NCBI GenBank assembly: GCA_016718525.1
Contig: JADKDD010000001.1
Coordinates: 1,612,001 to 1,676,000, forward strand
Direction: 5' to 3'
DNA from: Rhodocyclaceae bacterium
GTDB lineage: Bacteria; Pseudomonadota; Gammaproteobacteria; Burkholderiales; Rhodocyclaceae
DNA: 64,000 nt
Below are positions 60,687 through 64,000 of the stretch, one piece after another; positions within the stretch are counted from its first letter, which is position 1, and every line of letters begins with the position of its first letter. The translations under genes were made by a program, and so were the position numbers. The notes under the pieces were generated by a model. The model was not told the origin of the DNA and did no database searches. It saw only the letters and a program-made list of their open reading frames with translations.

Positions 60687-61925
60687 TCACGAGCGATAGT
60701 CCGCATTAATCTTGACATAGTCATAAGAAAAATCGCACGTCCATACCGTTGTGCCGACATCACCGCGCCCGAGATCTACCCGAATAGTAATTTCAGAATC
60801 TTTCATGATTTGCACGCCGGAGCTTTCCTCATAACTCGCGGCGCGACCGCCTGCTTCGGCGACTAAAACTTCCTTGCCTCCGCTGCCGAGCCAAACTCGC
60901 ACCTCACTTGCATCGAGGTCAGTTATTCCAGCGTAACCAATCGCAGCGAGGATGCGACCGAGGTTGGGGTCTGAAGCGAAGAAAGCTGTCTTCACCAGCG
61001 GCGAATGGGCAATGGCATAGGCGACGGCGCGGCACTCTGACGGCGTGTTGCCAGCACCAACTGACACGGTAATAAATTTTGTGGCACCTTCGCCATCGCG
61101 CACGATCGCCTGTGCGAGTTCTCTGGCAACGTCAATCATTGCCGCGCGTATTGCCGGCCAATGTGCAGAAGTTTCTGACTCGAACGTCACTCCACTGGCA
61201 CCCGTAGCAACCACGACAAACGAGTCGTTGGTCGATGTATCGCCGTCGACCGTGATGCAATTGAATGACTCATCGGCGGCATCCTTTACCAATTGATGCA
61301 ACAAACCTGCTGGGATGCCGGCGTCGGTGGCGATGAAGCCGAGCATGGTCGCCATGTTCGGGCGAATCATTCCAGCACCTTTGGAAATGCCAGTGACATT
61401 GACTGTCTTATCGCCTATCTCAATACGACGCGATGCGGCTTTGGCGACGGTGTCCGTCGTCATGATCGCGTGCGCGGCGGCGTGCCAATTATCCGCACGA
61501 AGATCGGCTTTTGCGGCGGGCAATGCGGCAACCAGGCGATCGGTCGGGAAGTGCTCCAGAATCACACCGGTCGAAAATGGTAGAACCTGCCGATCTTCGC
61601 AACCGAGAATCTTTGCGGTTTCGCTGCAGGTCACCAGCGCCGCCTGCAAGCCACGCTGGCCGGTTGCCGCGTTGGCGATTCCAGTGTTAATCACGAGTGC
61701 GCGAATGTCAGTACCGATGGCCAGGTGGCGTTGGCAGATAGTCACCGGCGCGGCGCAAAACCGGTTCTGCGTGAACACCCCGGCGGCAGTGCTTCCGGGC
61801 GAAAATTCGAACAAAGTCAGGTCGCGTCGGTGGGCCTTGCGAATTCCGGCCTCGGCCGTACCCAAGCGAACGCCGGTTACCGGGAAAAGGGCCTCAGGCG
61901 CAGGCGTGCTGTAGTTCACTGGCAT
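60687..61925 (-). CDS. argJ: Bifunctional ornithine acetyltransferase / N-acetylglutamate synthase
   Basis: The product has 412 residues. It moves acetyl from N-acetylornithine to glutamate, and may also use acetyl-CoA, in arginine synthesis. The precursor cuts itself before Thr193 in KGAGMIRPNMATML; Thr193 then acts as nucleophile. TGIANAATGQRG and VDGDTSTNDS are also conserved. Residues about 288-297 (SVGAGNTPSE) are encoded by a 23-bp dispersed repeat, in a surface loop where other ArgJ proteins carry acidic, variable sequence. It lies 22 bases downstream of glnE on the same strand. Confidence 0.95.
   Translation of the reverse strand: MPVNYSTPAPEALFPVTGVRLGTAEAGIRKAHRRDLTLFEFSPGSTAAGVFTQNRFCAAPVTICQRHLAIGTDIRALVINTGIANAATGQRGLQAALVTCSETAKILGCEDRQVLPFSTGVILEHFPTDRLVAALPAAKADLRADNWHAAAHAIMTTDTVAKAASRRIEIGDKTVNVTGISKGAGMIRPNMATMLGFIATDAGIPAGLLHQLVKDAADESFNCITVDGDTSTNDSFVVVATGASGVTFESETSAHWPAIRAAMIDVARELAQAIVRDGEGATKFITVSVGAGNTPSECRAVAYAIAHSPLVKTAFFASDPNLGRILAAIGYAGITDLDASEVRVWLGSGGKEVLVAEAGGRAASYEESSGVQIMKDSEITIRVDLGRGDVGTTVWTCDFSYDYVKINADYRS
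61038..61060 (-). repeat. 23-bp dispersed repeat, copy 9 (inside argJ)
   Basis: Read on the minus strand it is AGTTGGTGCTGG, CAAC, ACGCCGT, translated in argJ as SVGAGNTPS. Confidence 0.85.
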
Positions 61926-61946
61926 CGAAACTCTCCAAAAAAACTG

Positions 61947-64000
61947 TCAATCAGAAATCTGTTGTGAATCAAACACAGCCGCCCAAAGCGTGCGTACCGC
62001 ACTCGCTCGCACCTCAACTTCGTGCATTGGAACCTGTACCGATGTGCCATTCAACCTCAGTTGATGTTGCATCCGCCGAAAATCCCGGTAAGCATTGCGC
62101 ACATCTTCCGCTATTTCGAGCGGAATAAGTTCCAGTTGAGCAGCAATTTTAAGCAGTGCGAGGTTACCCAGATTTGCCGTCAGTGCAGAAAATCTGTGTG
62201 AGTAACCAAGGACGAGATACTGAACGATAAACTCGACGTCAACCAGACCGCCGCGATCATGCTTGAGATTGAACATGGCGCCCCCCTCATCGCCATTGGA
62301 ACTGTTTCGTCTCGTCCCGTGGGCGTCAAACATTTTTTTCCGCATCTCAAGCACCTCAGCGCGTAACTGACTCAAGTCTCGCGGCTGACAAAGCACGTCC
62401 GTACGAATATGTTCGAACTCGGCGCCGACCGCAGGGTCGCCGGCGGAAAAACGCGCGCGAGTCAATGCTTGGTGTTCCCAAATCCACGCCGATTCAAGTT
62501 GGTATCTGCGAAACGCGTCGAGCGAACTGACCATCAAGCCGGAATCACCGTTTGGTCTCAGTCGCAAATCGGTCTCAAACAACTGCCCGGCAGATGTCTG
62601 CGCCGAAAGCCAGGTATTCAGGCGGGTTGCAAGGCGCGAATAAATTTCACCTGCGTCGGCTGTCGTGTCGTCATACAGAAATACCAAATCAAGATCCGAA
62701 GCGTAACCAAGTTCCTTGCCGCCCAGCTTGCCATAGCTGATGATGGCAAATCTTGGCGAATCGCCATCGCGTTTTGGCAATTTCCGCCAAACCCGCTGCA
62801 AGGCGACTTGTAACATCCCATCCGCAAGAATCGATAGTCCATCAGCCAACGTTTCGACCGTCAGGTTTCCAGCCAAATCCTGCACCAACAGGCGAAACAC
62901 CTGGGCGTGGTGCTGCTCCCGCATGACATCCATTTGTCTCTCGACATCCGGTTCTGCATCATCAAGCTTGTCATTTAACTCGCTCAAAAAGGCATCGGGC
63001 ACGATGGTGCTTTGGAGCGTCCGATGGTCAAGCAACTCGTCGAGCAAGATCGGATGTCGCTGCAGATAGTCGGCGGCCCACTTTGAGCTACTGACCAAAG
63101 CCGCCAACCTCTCCAATGCGTGCGGGTATTGCTGCAACAAGGCCAAATACGCCGCGCGACGCGAGATCGACTCGAGTAAGTCCAGGCTGCGAACCAGGGT
63201 TTCGTCCGGATTTGGTGCACGCGCTGCGGCCTGAATCAACCGCGGTACCAGCACATCAAACCGCTCCTTTATCGCGGTGGTCATTTGTTGATAGCGTGCA
63301 CCACTGTGCAAGGTTGCAAGCCGCCGCATGCTGCTCGCCGGATCACGGTACCCCAAGCGCTGAAAATCTTCAATGCCGTCGCTTGACTCGCCTTCGTGCC
63401 ATAAACCATGCAGTTTTGGGGTGTCATCTTCTGGTGCGGCAAACACCGAGTCGAAATGCCGCGACACGTTGCTGCGATGATCATCAAGCTCCGTGACCAG
63501 CGCATCGAACGAAGCAAAGCCCATCGTCCTTGCAATTATTGCCCGATCGACGTCCGTTACCGGCAAACTGTGGGTTTGAGCATCATCAAGGTACTGCAAT
63601 CGGTGCTCAAGGCGCCGCATAAACTCGTAAGCCGCTGTCAGTTCATCAACGGTGGCCTGCGGCAAAATGCCTTGTGTGGTGAGCAAGCGTAATACTGCCA
63701 GAGTTGGCTTAACTTGCAGGTTGCGCTCGCGACCGCCACGTATCAACTGGAATACCTGTGCAATGAACTCCACCTCACGGATCCCGCCGGGACCAAGTTT
63801 GATGTTGTCGACCATGTCCTTCTTGGCCACTTCCCGACGAATCTGCGCGTGCAGATCACGCATCGCGTTGATTGCACCGAAGTCAAGGTACTTCCGGAAA
63901 ACAAAGGGGTGCCGTACCGCGTCAAGGGCTTCATGAGCGGCCTTTCGCTCGTTCAAAACGCGCGCTTTGATCCATGCGTAGCGCTCCCATTCACGGCCCT
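61947..64000 (-). CDS. glnE: Glutamine synthetase adenylyltransferase/deadenylase, C-terminal part (partial)
   Basis: The frame runs off the right edge, leaving about 684 residues visible. GlnE adds AMP to, or removes it from, glutamine synthetase according to PII and glutamine signals. The visible part starts near the end of the deadenylylase half (GPGGIREVEFIAQVFQLIRGG) and includes the central regulatory helices and the full adenylyltransferase half, with the nucleotidyltransferase motif GKELGYASDLDLVFLYDD and DRGGLVDVEFIVQYL. The deadenylylase active site lies outside the window. It is followed by argJ after 22 bases. Confidence 0.95.
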   Translation of the reverse strand, partial: GREWERYAWIKARVLNERKAAHEALDAVRHPFVFRKYLDFGAINAMRDLHAQIRREVAKKDMVDNIKLGPGGIREVEFIAQVFQLIRGGRERNLQVKPTLAVLRLLTTQGILPQATVDELTAAYEFMRRLEHRLQYLDDAQTHSLPVTDVDRAIIARTMGFASFDALVTELDDHRSNVSRHFDSVFAAPEDDTPKLHGLWHEGESSDGIEDFQRLGYRDPASSMRRLATLHSGARYQQMTTAIKERFDVLVPRLIQAAARAPNPDETLVRSLDLLESISRRAAYLALLQQYPHALERLAALVSSSKWAADYLQRHPILLDELLDHRTLQSTIVPDAFLSELNDKLDDAEPDVERQMDVMREQHHAQVFRLLVQDLAGNLTVETLADGLSILADGMLQVALQRVWRKLPKRDGDSPRFAIISYGKLGGKELGYASDLDLVFLYDDTTADAGEIYSRLATRLNTWLSAQTSAGQLFETDLRLRPNGDSGLMVSSLDAFRRYQLESAWIWEHQALTRARFSAGDPAVGAEFEHIRTDVLCQPRDLSQLRAEVLEMRKKMFDAHGTRRNSSNGDEGGAMFNLKHDRGGLVDVEFIVQYLVLGYSHRFSALTANLGNLALLKIAAQLELIPLEIAEDVRNAYRDFRRMQHQLRLNGTSVQVPMHEVEVRASAVRTLWAAVFDSQQISD

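Overview
This window reads as chromosomal DNA of a betaproteobacterium, most likely of the Burkholderiales. The supporting gene content is: a hemC-hemD-hemX-hemY cluster divergent from ppc, rne divergent from rluC, a rluC-HAD-Rieske-sppA run, kdsD-kdsC-lptC-lptA, pilS-pilR-ampD next to a lysine/alanine-rich histone H1-like gene, a phasin, and GTP-dependent PEP carboxykinase. I do not name a genus. Base composition looks moderate, with a visibly GC-richer block at about 0.6-3.2 kb.

Layout. (1) 1-5.4 kb is one end of an integrated element abutting the 3' end of tRNA-Asn. It holds a tyrosine integrase, a small unknown gene, an AlpA-like regulator, a zinc-finger primase fragment, a DUF3987 primase/helicase-type protein and, cut by the window edge, a TaqI/Eco57I-type DNA methylase. 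(2) 5.5-16.6 kb holds an aromatic aminotransferase, uvrB, a low-molecular-weight phosphatase, RNase E, rluC, a HAD phosphatase, a Rieske protein, a signal peptide peptidase and glutamate racemase. (3) 16.6-26.3 kb holds class I fumarase, a YqhA-like membrane protein, folD-purE-phzF-hemF and hemY-hemX-hemD-hemC. (4) 26.4-37 kb holds PEP carboxylase, a D-Ala-D-Ala peptidase, a patatin, malic enzyme, PEP carboxykinase and an aminotransferase, so much of the PEP/pyruvate-C4 node lies together. (5) 37-43 kb holds the histone H1-like gene, ampD, pilR, pilS, tRNA-Pro and ispB. (6) 43-51 kb holds argH followed directly by a Ser/Thr kinase with a cyclic-nucleotide-binding domain, then grxD, a DUF455 protein, apaG, a membrane class III adenylate cyclase and an orphan histidine kinase. 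(7) 51-56 kb holds a type IV prepilin with a sigma-54-type promoter, the Kdo/LPS-transport genes, an enoyl-CoA hydratase and a phasin. (8) 56-64 kb holds a methionine-type aminotransferase, an FKBP, a 249-bp inverted-repeat element, two paralogous beta-hydroxyacid dehydrogenases, a DUF4202 protein, argJ and the 3' part of glnE.

The least expected signal is a family of exact-length 23-bp dispersed elements, AGTTGGTGCTGG-N4-ACGSCGT. Nine full copies and one half copy occur on both strands about every 6-7 kb, between genes and inside five different protein-coding genes. None is in the integrated element. Other points for follow-up are: a MITE-like 249-bp unit whose end supplies the stop codon of a dehydrogenase; tandem NrdR-like boxes 31 bp apart upstream of the histone H1-like gene with no nrd genes nearby; a possible adenylate cyclase to cNMP-dependent Ser/Thr kinase pair; a prepilin promoter matching the sigma-54 consensus in the same window as pilSR; and overlapping divergent promoters inside the integrated element.

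All coordinates and motifs come from reading the sequence. No database search or folding program was run.
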